Positions 7,830 to 15,699 of a stretch of DNA of 64,000 bases are shown one piece after another. The number at the start of each line of letters is the position of its first letter. Position 1 is the stretch's first letter. Source of the stretch: Streptomyces litmocidini. GTDB taxonomy: Bacteria > Actinomycetota > Actinomycetes > Streptomycetales > Streptomycetaceae. The stretch is from NCBI RefSeq assembly GCF_014649755.1, contig NZ_BMTQ01000024.1:1-64000 (forward strand), written 5' to 3'. A program made the translations under genes and the position numbers. The notes below the pieces were generated by a model. It made no database searches and was not told where the DNA came from. It saw only the letters and a program-made list of their open reading frames with translations.

Positions 7830-8735
7830 GTGAACCGAGACAGACTGCTCGTCGGCTGCGAGCAGCTCATGGAACGACTGAGGAACCCCGCCACCCGGGA
7901 CGAGCGCACGGTCGTCGTCGAGATCACCGACGGCGGCGGCGCACAGGGCCGGATACCCGGCTCCGTCCTCCTGGACTGGACCGGCGACCTCCAGGACCCG
8001 GTGCGCCGGGACGTCATCGGCCCCGAGGCCTTCGCCGCGCTCCTCGGCCGGCACGGCATCACCGACGGGCACACCGTCGTCTTCCTCAGCGGCAACAACA
8101 ACTGGTGGGCCGCCGCCGGATACTGGCAGTTCAAGCTGTACGGCCACCGGGAGCTCCGGCTCCTCGACGGCGGCCGGGCCCGCTGGGAGGCGCTCGGCGG
8201 CCCCCTCACCCGGGACGTCCCGGAGCGCGAGCCCGTCGCCTACCCCGTACCCGCCGTCGACGAGACCGTCCGCGCCCGCCGCGAGGACATGCTCGACCAC
8301 ATCGGCCGCCACCAGATCCTCGACGTGCGCTCCACGGAGGAGTACCTCGGGCGGAGCAACACCCCGCCCGGCGTGCCCGAGGACCTCGGCGTGCGCTGCG
8401 GCCACGCCCTCTCCGCCGAACACGTCCCCTGGAACACCGCCGTCCACCCCGACGGCACCTTCCGCGACCGGGAGGAACTGGCCCGCGCCTACGCGGCCGT
8501 CCGCACCGACGTCCCCACCGTCCTGTACTGCCGCGTCGGCTGGCGCTCCGCGCACAGCTGGTTCGTCCTCAGCGAGCTCCTCGGGCTCCCCGACATCCGC
8601 AACTACGACGGCGCCTGGCGCGAGTTCGGTTCGCTCATCGGCGCCCCCATCGTCACCGGACCCCGGCCCTGGGGCCCCGACGGCATCCCGTCCATCGTCG
8701 CCCAGCGCGCCCCGGAGGTTCCCGCCCGTGCCTGA
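7830..8735 (+). CDS. two-domain rhodanese-type sulfurtransferase
   Basis: A 301-residue protein with two rhodanese domains, the usual size of thiosulfate or 3-mercaptopyruvate sulfurtransferases. The C-terminal domain holds the active loop CRVGWRS with persulfide Cys at residue 234; the N-terminal domain has SGNNNWW where an active Cys would be and is presumably structural. CRxGxRS is the loop of CysA-type thiosulfate sulfurtransferases. The GTG at 7830-7832 is preceded by GGAG. The stop overlaps the cupin start by 8 nt, so the two are translationally coupled. Its presence next to mutase and ligase genes suggests sulfur delivery in a pathway, which is inference. Confidence 0.85.
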   Translation: MNRDRLLVGCEQLMERLRNPATRDERTVVVEITDGGGAQGRIPGSVLLDWTGDLQDPVRRDVIGPEAFAALLGRHGITDGHTVVFLSGNNNWWAAAGYWQFKLYGHRELRLLDGGRARWEALGGPLTRDVPEREPVAYPVPAVDETVRARREDMLDHIGRHQILDVRSTEEYLGRSNTPPGVPEDLGVRCGHALSAEHVPWNTAVHPDGTFRDREELARAYAAVRTDVPTVLYCRVGWRSAHSWFVLSELLGLPDIRNYDGAWREFGSLIGAPIVTGPRPWGPDGIPSIVAQRAPEVPARA

Positions 8736-9144
8736 CGTCACCGTCTTCCGCGACGTGCTCCGCAGCGGCTTCGACCAGACCGACCTGCCCTGGGTGCCCT
8801 GGACCGAACCCGGCCGCGCCGGCGTCGAGTACGTCGTCCTCTGGGGCCCCGACCCCGCCGAGGACGAGGACTCCGCCTCGCTCCTGCTGCGCTTCCCGCC
8901 CGGCGCGCACGGCGACTTCCACGAGCACCTCGGCCACGAGCTGATGCTCGTCCTCGACGGCACCCTCGACCACAGCGACGGACGCCGCTTCCACCGCGGC
9001 GACCTCGTCGTCGAGGAGCCCGGCACCCGCCACCAGATGTCCAGCGCCGAGGGCTGCACCGTCCTCGCCGTCCGCGCCCGACCCGCCGCCGCCCGCACCC
9101 CGGAGGCCGGCGAGATCACCACGGGCGTCGGCGCGGGGGCCTGA
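8728..9144 (+). CDS. cupin-domain protein (ChrR-like cupin)
   Basis: A 138-residue single-domain cupin. The metal-binding motif is visible as HEHLGHELMLVLDG followed by GDLVVEEPGTRHQ, which supply the usual His/Glu/His ligands, and it resembles the cupin half of ChrR-type proteins. Possible roles include a small metal-dependent isomerase or dioxygenase, or a sensor. The GTG start overlaps the end of the rhodanese gene by 8 nt, implying a shared mRNA and function. Confidence 0.75.
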   Translation: MPDVTVFRDVLRSGFDQTDLPWVPWTEPGRAGVEYVVLWGPDPAEDEDSASLLLRFPPGAHGDFHEHLGHELMLVLDGTLDHSDGRRFHRGDLVVEEPGTRHQMSSAEGCTVLAVRARPAAARTPEAGEITTGVGAGA

Positions 9145-9159
9145 CCGGCCGGAACCCCC

Positions 9160-9196
9160 GAGGCCACCGGGCGCTTCGCGCAGGCCCGGCGGCCTC
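9160..9196 (+). terminator. intra-cluster hairpin after the cupin gene
   Basis: GAGGCC-A-CCGGGC (9160-9172) pairs with GCCCGG-C-GGCCTC (9184-9196) with one A-C mismatch and an 11-nt loop. It sits 15 bp after the cupin stop. It could terminate or attenuate transcription before the mutase genes; there is no T-tract. Confidence 0.5.
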
Positions 9197-9198
9197 GT

Positions 9199-9306
9199 TC
9201 CGTACCCGCACCCGCCCCTCGCCACCCGTACCCGCACCCGCCCCTCGCACCCGCCCCTCGCACCCGCACCCGCCCCGCCTCCCGCACCCCTCCACCCGCA
9301 CCCCCT
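9199..9306 (+). repeat. C-rich short repeats upstream of the B12-binding subunit gene
   Basis: Overlapping copies of CACCCGCCCCTCGC and GTACCCGCACCCGCC fill the space before the gene at 9323; a GTACCCGCACCCGCCCCTCG unit occurs near 9202 and again near 9228. I looked for a B12 box here and saw none. Confidence 0.65.
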
Positions 9307-9322
9307 TCCGGAGAGAGACGCC

Positions 9323-9796
9323 ATGACACCGTCCGCACGGCCTCAGTCCCTGCGCAGTCCCCAGCCCTCCCGCCGGGTCCTCCTCACCACCGGTTCCTCC
9401 GACGCCCACACCTGGAACCTGGTCCACCTCCAGCTGTTCCTGGAGGAGCACGGGCACTCCGTGCTCAACCTCGGCCCCTGCGTCCCCGAGCGACTGCTCG
9501 TCGACACCGTCCGGATGACGAGCCCCGACCTCGTCGTCCTCTCCTCCGTCAACGGCCACGGCCACCAGGACGGCCTGCGGGCCGCCCGCGCCCTGCGCGC
9601 CGACGACCGGACCCGCTCCGTCCCGATGGTCATCGGCGGGCTCCTCGGCATCTCCCCGGAGGGCGCCGCCGCCCGCACCGCCGAACTCCTCGACGCGGGA
9701 TACGACGAGGTGTACGAGGACGGCACCCCGCTTACCGCGCTGCTGCGCCTGCTCGCCGGCCTCGACGGCGCGTGTACCGGGCGGGCCGCGGCTTGA
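9323..9796 (+). CDS. cobalamin-binding small subunit of a glutamate mutase-like enzyme
   Basis: A 157-residue B12-binding domain protein like the S subunit of methylaspartate (glutamate) mutase. It has SSDAHTWNL in place of the classical DxHxxG lower-ligand motif (D and H kept, G replaced by N), then LSSVNGHG and VIGGLLG, the SxL and GG elements of the B12 Rossmann fold. Antibiotic-cluster homologues often share the SD-HTWNL form, from memory of the family. The next gene encodes the matching large subunit, with an overlap of up to 25 nt. Expected reaction: L-glutamate to (2S,3S)-3-methylaspartate or an analogous carbon-skeleton rearrangement. Confidence 0.85.
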   Translation: MTPSARPQSLRSPQPSRRVLLTTGSSDAHTWNLVHLQLFLEEHGHSVLNLGPCVPERLLVDTVRMTSPDLVVLSSVNGHGHQDGLRAARALRADDRTRSVPMVIGGLLGISPEGAAARTAELLDAGYDEVYEDGTPLTALLRLLAGLDGACTGRAAA

Positions 9797-12700
9797 CCAC
9801 CTCAGCCCCGACCCCGTCCCCGCCCCCGCTCGCCCCCGGCGACCTCGGCGCCTTCGTCCGGGACGCGGCCGCCGCCGGCGAACTGGTCGTCCAGCCCCGC
9901 ATGGGCATGGCCGGGCCCGAGGAGATGGCCCGCGGAGTCGCCGCCGTCGCCGCCCTGCCCGAACGGACCGTCGCCACCCTCACCATCGACAGCTACACCC
10001 GCGTCGGCGACCACGCCGCCGCCACCGCCGCCCTCCGCGCCGGACACCCCCTCAACGGCTTCCCCCTGGTCAGCCACGGACCGAGGACCGGCGCGCGGGT
10101 CGCGGCGGCGGCCGGGCGCGCCGTCCCCGTCCAGGTCCGGCACGGCTCCGCCGACCCGATGGCCATCTTCCGCACCATGGCCGCCGCCGGGCTCACCGCC
10201 TCCGAGGGCGGCCCCGTCTCGTACTGCCTGCCCTACGGCCGCACCCCGCTCGCCGAATCCGTCGCCGCCTGGCGCGACTCCGTCCGGTTCCTGACGGAGG
10301 AGAGCCGGCGGCACGGCCGCCGGGCCCACCTCGAATCCTTCGGCGGCTGCCTCCTCGGCCAGCTCTGCCCGCCCTCGCTGCTCGTCGCCGTCTCGGTCCT
10401 CGAATGCCTCTTCTTCACGGCCCACGGCGCGACCAGCGTCTCCCTCAGCTACGCCCAGCAGACCCACCCCGGCCAGGACGCGGGCGCCCTCGCCGCGCTG
10501 CGGAAGCTCGCCGACGAGTTCCTGCCGCCGGCCGTCGACCGCCACCTCGTGCTCTACACGTACATGGGCGTGTACCCGAAGACCGTGCCCGGCGCCCGGC
10601 TGCTGCTCCGCCGCAGCGCCGAACTGGCCGTACGCGGCGGGGCGCAGCGCCTCATCGTGAAGACCGAGACCGAGGCGCACCGCATCCCCACCGTCCACGA
10701 GAACCTGACCGCCCTGCGGATCGCCGCCGAAGCGGCCCGCACCGCCCACGGCACCCCGGCCGGCGGGGGAGCGGACGCCGAGGAGACGTACACCGAGGCC
10801 CGCGCCCTGATCACCGCCGTCCTCGGGCTCTCCGACGACCCCGGCACCGCCCTCCTGAAGGCCTTCGACCGGGGCCTCCTCGACGTGCCGTTCTGCCTGC
10901 ACCCGGACAACCGGGGCGCCGTCCGGTCCACCGTCGCGCCCGACGGGCGCCTGCGGTGGACCGACCTGGGCGCGCTGCCGCTGCTCACCACCAGCAGGAG
11001 GACCCTTCCGATGACCTCGCGACAGCTCTCCGGCGTGCTCGGCCGCGTCGCCCGCGAACACGACCGCGCGGCGGCGACCCGGCCCACCCCCGACCCGGCA
11101 CCCCGTACCGCCCCGCCGCCGGCCGCCCCGCCCCTCCGGGTCGGGTTCGTCGGCATGGGTCCGCGCGGCCTGTCCGTACTGGAGCGGCTCGCCGCCCGCT
11201 GCGCCGAGGAGCCGCCCGCGCGGCCCGTGGAGGTGTTCGCGATCGATCCGTACGAGGCGGGGGCCGGTCGGATCTGGCGCACGGACCAGTCGCCCCGGTT
11301 CCTCATGAACACCCCGGCGCAGGAGGTCACCATGTTCTCCGGGCCCGCCGACGGCGGACCCCACCGGCCCGGCGCCGGGCCCACCCTCGGCGAGTGGTGG
11401 GCCGAGGACGACCCGGCGGGTGCCGAACCCGACGGGTACGCGCCCCGCGCCGTCTACGGCCGTTACCTGACGTACGTGATGGCGCGGATCGAGGAGACCC
11501 TGCCGCCCCGGCTCACCGTCCATCGGGTCCCGGCCCGGGTGGTCTGCGCGGACCGGGACCCGGCCGCCGACCGGGCGCGGGCCGGGGCCGGTCCGGACGG
11601 CGCGGCGGGTCCGGGCGGCGCGGCGGGTCCGGGCGGCGCGGCGGGTCCGGGCGGCGGTGCGGGTGCGGACGGCGGTGCGCACCGGCTGCGGCTCGACCGC
11701 GGCGACGTCCTCACCGTCGACCGGCTCGTCCTCGCCACCGGGCACCCCCTCACCGAACTCGACCCGGACCAGCGCGCCTGGCAGCGGTTCGCCCGGGAGC
11801 ACAGCACCCCCGCCCGGCCCGTCCGCTACGTGGCCGGGGGCTCCGCGAGCGAGATGCCGCTCGCGGAGATCCCGGCCGGCGCGAGCGTGGGCATCCTCGG
11901 CATGGGCCTCACCTTCTACGACGTCCTCGCCGAGCTGACCCTCGGCCGCGGCGGCGGCTTCACCGAGGGCCAGGACGGACTGCTCTACCTGCCCAGCGGC
12001 AAGGAGCCCCGGATCCTGGCCGGTTCGCGCGGAGGAGTGCCGCTGCTCACCCGGGGCGCCAACCAGAAGGGCCCCGAACACCGCTACCGCGCCCGGCTCT
12101 TCACCCCCGAGCGGATGGCCGCGCTGAGGGCGGCCGGGGCGCCGCTCGACTTCGAGCGGACCGTCCTGCCCTGGCTGCTCGCCGAAGTGAACCTGGTGCT
12201 CCTCGCCACCCGGATCCGCCGGGCCCACGGCCCGGCCGCGGCCGAGGAGTTCACCGAGCGGGGCGCGGCCCTCCTCGCCGGCCGCGCCGATCCGCGCCCG
12301 CGGCTCCTGGAACGGCTCGCCGCCGACTACGGCCCCCGGGTCGACCCGCGGCCGCTCACCGGACTCGACGCGCTCGCCCGCCCGTTCGCAGGCCGGCGCT
12401 TCGGCTCCTCGGCCGAGTACCACAAGGTGCTCACCGAGTGGCTCCGCGCCGACCTGGCCGAGGCCCGCCGGGGGAACGCCGACGGTCCTCTCAAGGCCGC
12501 CGCCGACGTGCTGCGGGACGTCCGGCAGACGATCCGTACCGTGGTCGACTTCGGCGGGCTCACCCCCGACTCGCACCGCTGGTTCCTCGCGGAGTTCGGC
12601 CCCGTCGCCGCGATGGTCTCGACCGGACCTCCGCAGCTGCGCTCGGAGCAGTTCCTCGCCCTGCTCGCCGCCGGGATCCTCGAACCGGTCGGCCCCGGCG

Positions 12701-13116
12701 CCCGCTTCGAGGCCGATCCCGTCGAGGGCCGGTTCGCGGTGGAGTCCGCGCAGGTCGAGAACTCCTGGGCGGCGCTCGACGTCCTCGTCGACGCCCGGGT
12801 GCCGGGCACCGACCTGGCCGCGGACCGGGACCCGCTGATCCGGGGCCTGATGGTGGACGGCGAGATCCGCACCTTCACCAACGCGGCCGAGGGAGCCGGG
12901 GAGTTCGCCACCGGCGGCCTCGACTGCACCGACTCGCCGTTCCACCCGGTGCGGGCCGACGGCTCGGTGGACACCAGCACGCACGTGCTGGGGATCCCCA
13001 GCGAGCACACCCGCTGGTTCACCCAGGTCGGCAGCGGCCGGCCGGGGCCCTGGGGTTCCTTCACCCGGGACGCGGACGCGATCGCGGCGGCCCTCCTGGA
13101 AGGCGGCGCCGCGTGA
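9772..13116 (+). CDS. glutamate mutase large subunit fused to FAD/NAD(P)-binding oxidoreductase
   Basis: A continuous 1114-residue reading frame. Residues about 20-425 match the E subunit of methylaspartate mutase (PRMGMAGPEEMARGV, EGGPVSYCLPYGR, SYAQQTHPGQD, KTETEAHRIPT). Residues about 455-1110 match the FAD-NAD(P)-binding protein family with dinucleotide motif GFVGMGPRGLSVLERL. An internal in-frame ATG at 11011 has GGAGG upstream and could give separate synthesis of the second half, but the mutase C-terminal helix seems to continue past it, so I call a fusion. The oxidoreductase half contains a Gly-Pro-Ala insertion encoded by four 18-bp repeats. The start is uncertain: GTG at 9772, or TTG at 9793 overlapping the previous stop. 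The GTGA junction at the end couples it to the ligase gene. Confidence 0.8.
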   Translation: MYRAGRGLTTSAPTPSPPPLAPGDLGAFVRDAAAAGELVVQPRMGMAGPEEMARGVAAVAALPERTVATLTIDSYTRVGDHAAATAALRAGHPLNGFPLVSHGPRTGARVAAAAGRAVPVQVRHGSADPMAIFRTMAAAGLTASEGGPVSYCLPYGRTPLAESVAAWRDSVRFLTEESRRHGRRAHLESFGGCLLGQLCPPSLLVAVSVLECLFFTAHGATSVSLSYAQQTHPGQDAGALAALRKLADEFLPPAVDRHLVLYTYMGVYPKTVPGARLLLRRSAELAVRGGAQRLIVKTETEAHRIPTVHENLTALRIAAEAARTAHGTPAGGGADAEETYTEARALITAVLGLSDDPGTALLKAFDRGLLDVPFCLHPDNRGAVRSTVAPDGRLRWTDLGALPLLTTSRRTLPMTSRQLSGVLGRVAREHDRAAATRPTPDPAPRTAPPPAAPPLRVGFVGMGPRGLSVLERLAARCAEEPPARPVEVFAIDPYEAGAGRIWRTDQSPRFLMNTPAQEVTMFSGPADGGPHRPGAGPTLGEWWAEDDPAGAEPDGYAPRAVYGRYLTYVMARIEETLPPRLTVHRVPARVVCADRDPAADRARAGAGPDGAAGPGGAAGPGGAAGPGGGAGADGGAHRLRLDRGDVLTVDRLVLATGHPLTELDPDQRAWQRFAREHSTPARPVRYVAGGSASEMPLAEIPAGASVGILGMGLTFYDVLAELTLGRGGGFTEGQDGLLYLPSGKEPRILAGSRGGVPLLTRGANQKGPEHRYRARLFTPERMAALRAAGAPLDFERTVLPWLLAEVNLVLLATRIRRAHGPAAAEEFTERGAALLAGRADPRPRLLERLAADYGPRVDPRPLTGLDALARPFAGRRFGSSAEYHKVLTEWLRADLAEARRGNADGPLKAAADVLRDVRQTIRTVVDFGGLTPDSHRWFLAEFGPVAAMVSTGPPQLRSEQFLALLAAGILEPVGPGARFEADPVEGRFAVESAQVENSWAALDVLVDARVPGTDLAADRDPLIRGLMVDGEIRTFTNAAEGAGEFATGGLDCTDSPFHPVRADGSVDTSTHVLGIPSEHTRWFTQVGSGRPGPWGSFTRDADAIAAALLEGGAA
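11590..11661 (+). repeat. four 18-bp tandem repeats inside the fusion gene
   Basis: The unit GGTCCGGGCGGCGCGGCG occurs four times in frame (first and last copies slightly divergent) and encodes a Gly-Pro-Gly-Gly-Ala-Ala linker in the oxidoreductase half. Such arrays vary in length between strains. Confidence 0.8.
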
Positions 13117-14987
13117 GTGCCGTCCGTACGCCCGCCCACGGGGAGTACCGGGCCGCCCGCGACCTGCTGCTCCGGCTGCGCGGCGACCGCGAGGCGGCCG
13201 TCGCCGCCTTCCGGTGGCCGCGCGCCGAACACTTCAACTGGGCCCTCGACTGGTTCGACGTGATCGCCGAGGGCAACGGCCGGCCGGCCCTGGAGCTCCT
13301 CGGCCGCCCGGCCCCGGACGGCTCCGTCCCCCTCGCGGACCGGGTGTCCTTCGCCGAACTCTCCGCGCGTTCCAGCGCGTTGGCGAACGCCCTGCGGGAG
13401 CACGGGGTCGCCCGGGGCGACCGCGTCCTCGTCCTGCTCGGCAGCAGGACCGAACTCTGGGAGACCCTGCTCGGCTGCGTCAAGCTCGGCGCGGTCGTCG
13501 TCCCGGCCTACCAGGACCTGACCCGGGACGAGGCGGCCGACCGGATCACCCGCGGCCGCGTCCGGCACGTGGTCTGCGCCCCCGACCTCGTCCCGCTGCT
13601 GGACGACCTGCCGGTGCCGGGGCTGAGGATGGCGCCGGGAGCCGACGGATCCGGTGCGGAGCCCGGGACCGCGCCCGGAGCCGACGGGGCCGTTGGGGGC
13701 CCGGGGGCGTCGCGCGCCGCCGCGGGGACCCGGAGGCCGTCCGGCCCCGCCCGGCCCGGCTGGTCCCCGTACCCCGACACGCGGGGCCCCGGCCGACGGC
13801 CCTTCGTCCCGGACGGGCCCACCCGCGCCACCGATCCGTCCTTCTGCTACTTCACCTCCGGCACGACCTCCCTGCCGAAGCTCGTCGAGCACAGCCACGC
13901 CGGGTACGGCGTCGGGCACCTGTCCAGTCTGTACTGGAGCGGGCTCCGCCCCGGCGACCGGCACCTCAACCTCTCCGCGCCCGGCTGGGCCAAGCACTCC
14001 TGGTCCAGTTTCTTCGTGCCCTGGGCGGCGGAGGCGACCGTCCTCGCGCCCCCGGACGGCGGCCTCCCGCCGGCCGTCCTGCCCCGGCTCCTCGCCGACC
14101 GCGGCGTCACCAGTCTCTGCGCGCCGCCCAGCGCCTGGCGGGCGATGCTCCCGTACGTTACCGGGGGAGCGGGAGCTCCCCGGCTGCGCGAGGCGACGGC
14201 CGCCGGGGAGCCCCTGACCGCCGAGACGGTGCGGCACGTGGAGGCCGCCTGGGGAGTGCGGATACGGGACGGGTACGGCCAGACCGAGGCGACCGCCCTC
14301 ATCGGCCGCGCCCCCGGCGGCCCCGAGCCGCTCGCCCCGCTGGGGCATCCGCTGCCCGGCTACCGCATCGTGCTGCGGGATCCGGAGACGGGGGAGCGGG
14401 GCGAGTCGGGAGAGGTGTGCGTGGACCTGACGGAGCGCCCGCCCGGCCTCATGCGCGGCTACGCCGACCTCCCCGGACGCACGGCGGAGGCCTTCGCCGG
14501 CGGTCTGTACGGCACGGGTGACCGGGGCGAGCGGTGCGCGGACGGCTCCATCCGGCTGCTCGGCCGGATGGACGAGGTCTTCAAGTCCCACGGCCACCGG
14601 GTCTCCCCGCCGGAGATCGAAGCGGTCCTGCGCACCCACCCGGAGGTCGCCGACGCGGCGGTGATCCCCTGCCCCGATCCGGGCGGCGGCCTGGCGCCGT
14701 ACGCGGTGGTGGAGCTCCACGGGGGACTCCACGGGGTCTCCCGCGCGGGTGCGGACCGGCCGGGGCCGGCCGGCGGGGCGCTTCCCGGAGCCGTGCCGGA
14801 CGGGGCGGAGCCGCCCGCCGCCCGGCACCGGCGGGTCGGCGCCGAACTCGTCGCCCTCGCCGCGGAACGGCTCGCGCCGGTCTTCGTCCCGCGCGGCGTC
14901 GACGTCGTCCCCCGCCTGCCCCGCACCCGCTCGGGCAAGGTGCGGCGCGGCGAACTGCGCCCGGGGTCCGGGGCCGTCAGGTCCTGA
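13113..14987 (+). CDS. adenylate-forming acyl/aryl-CoA ligase (medium-chain acyl-CoA synthetase-like)
   Basis: A 624-residue ANL-superfamily enzyme. Visible motifs are the P-loop FTSGTTSLPKLVEHSH, DGYGQTEAT, TGDRGER, the hinge MDEVFKSHGHRVSPPEIE, and the catalytic Lys near the end in RTRSGKVRR. It should activate a carboxylic acid as the adenylate and load it on CoA or a carrier protein. It is clearly paralogous to the enzyme at 57700-59385 (shared WPR..FNWALDWFDVIA start and SAPGWAKHSWSSFF) but carries two low-complexity insertions, about residues 170-225 and 540-570. The GTG overlaps the stop of the mutase fusion (GTGA). Substrate unknown; the mutase product is a natural suggestion. Confidence 0.85.
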   Translation: MSAVRTPAHGEYRAARDLLLRLRGDREAAVAAFRWPRAEHFNWALDWFDVIAEGNGRPALELLGRPAPDGSVPLADRVSFAELSARSSALANALREHGVARGDRVLVLLGSRTELWETLLGCVKLGAVVVPAYQDLTRDEAADRITRGRVRHVVCAPDLVPLLDDLPVPGLRMAPGADGSGAEPGTAPGADGAVGGPGASRAAAGTRRPSGPARPGWSPYPDTRGPGRRPFVPDGPTRATDPSFCYFTSGTTSLPKLVEHSHAGYGVGHLSSLYWSGLRPGDRHLNLSAPGWAKHSWSSFFVPWAAEATVLAPPDGGLPPAVLPRLLADRGVTSLCAPPSAWRAMLPYVTGGAGAPRLREATAAGEPLTAETVRHVEAAWGVRIRDGYGQTEATALIGRAPGGPEPLAPLGHPLPGYRIVLRDPETGERGESGEVCVDLTERPPGLMRGYADLPGRTAEAFAGGLYGTGDRGERCADGSIRLLGRMDEVFKSHGHRVSPPEIEAVLRTHPEVADAAVIPCPDPGGGLAPYAVVELHGGLHGVSRAGADRPGPAGGALPGAVPDGAEPPAARHRRVGAELVALAAERLAPVFVPRGVDVVPRLPRTRSGKVRRGELRPGSGAVRS

Positions 14988-15555
14988 CCGGTTCCCGGGC
15001 CGCCGCCCGCAGCAGGACCTCGGCCACGGCCCCGGCCCGTACCGCCGCCTCCGGCGTGCCCTCGCGCACGGCGGTGACGATCGCGCCGTCGCCGAGCAGG
15101 GCCAACTGGCGGGCCAGGGGCTCGTGGTCGCGGTAGCCGGCCTCGGTGAGCAGCCGGTCGAGGACCGCGATGACCTTCTCCTTGTGCTCGGCGGCCACGT
15201 GGTGCGCCGGGCTGTCGGGGTCGGCCGTCTCGACCATCGTGTTGATGAAGGCGCAGCCGCGGAACTCGGCGGCGGAGAACCGTTCCGCGAGTCCGTCGAA
15301 GAGCGCGAGCGGCAGCTCCTCGGGGGAGCGCTCGCTGGCCGCGATCCGGCCGTCGAGCCAGGCGCGCCACATGCCGTCGCGCCGCCGCAGGACCTCGACG
15401 ACGACGTCGTCCTTGCTGGGGAAGTGGCGGTAGAAGGAGGCGCGGCCGACTCCGGACTCGGACAGGATCCGTTCGATCCCGACGGCCCGGATCCCCTCTT
15501 CGTAGAACAGACGCTCCGCCGCGCCGAGGAGCCGTTCTTTCGCGTTCGTGGCCAT
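14977..15555 (-). CDS. TetR-family repressor
   Basis: A 192-residue TetR protein with HTH ERLLGAAERLFYEEGIRAVGIERIL and GVGRASFYRHFPSKDDV, and a C-terminal ligand domain containing GCAFINTMVE, as in repressors controlling AhpD-like or quinone-responsive genes. The ATG is at 15553-15555, and the 3' end overlaps the convergent ligase gene by 11 nt. It is divergent from the AhpD-family gene, and three copies of one palindrome lie in the shared intergenic region, one 5 bp from its start, so it very likely represses both genes. Confidence 0.85.
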   Translation of the reverse strand: MATNAKERLLGAAERLFYEEGIRAVGIERILSESGVGRASFYRHFPSKDDVVVEVLRRRDGMWRAWLDGRIAASERSPEELPLALFDGLAERFSAAEFRGCAFINTMVETADPDSPAHHVAAEHKEKVIAVLDRLLTEAGYRDHEPLARQLALLGDGAIVTAVREGTPEAAVRAGAVAEVLLRAAAREPVRT

Positions 15556-15559
15556 ACCA

Positions 15560-15581
15560 GACGGTACCACTCGGTTCCGTA
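15560..15581. promoter_or_regulatory. TetR operator copy 1 (at the repressor start)
   Basis: GACGGTACC-ACT-CGGTTCCGT is a slightly imperfect copy of the palindrome at 15630-15651. It starts 5 bp upstream of the repressor ATG, consistent with autorepression. Confidence 0.65.
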
Positions 15582-15629
15582 TCAGGGATTCCGATGCGAA
15601 GGGCGGAGCCGCGCACTCCCGTTGCGCCA

Positions 15630-15651
15630 GACGGAACCGATCGGTACCGTC
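15630..15651. promoter_or_regulatory. TetR operator copy 2 (best palindrome)
   Basis: A 22-bp near-perfect palindrome with half-site GACGGWACCGA; only the W positions break symmetry. It lies in the promoter region of the AhpD-family gene. Confidence 0.75.
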
Positions 15652-15653
15652 TC

Positions 15654-15675
15654 GATGGTACCGATCAGTTCCGTC
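15654..15675. promoter_or_regulatory. TetR operator copy 3
   Basis: Another 22-bp copy (GATGGTACCGAT then CAGTTCCGTC), centred 24 bp from copy 2, so two dimers could bind on similar faces of the helix. It lies 25 bp upstream of the AhpD-family start. Confidence 0.65.
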
Positions 15676-15699
15676 TTGTTCCGGCTCAAGGAGAGCGCC

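Noticed and set aside
9145..9322. Cobalamin riboswitch upstream of the B12-binding subunit
   Set aside because: No B12 box or matching stems were visible; the gap holds a simple hairpin and short repeats.
11011..13116. Separate FAD/NAD(P)-binding gene starting at the ATG with GGAGG
   Set aside because: The frame is continuous and the mutase C-terminal helix seems to extend past this ATG, so a fusion is the simpler reading; internal initiation remains possible.
10404..14987. Very long open frames opposite or out of phase with real genes (for example 10404-14987 plus, 27574-32028 plus, 4698-9338 minus)
   Set aside because: They are Arg/Pro/Gly-rich shadows produced by high GC in genes whose own frames show clear families.
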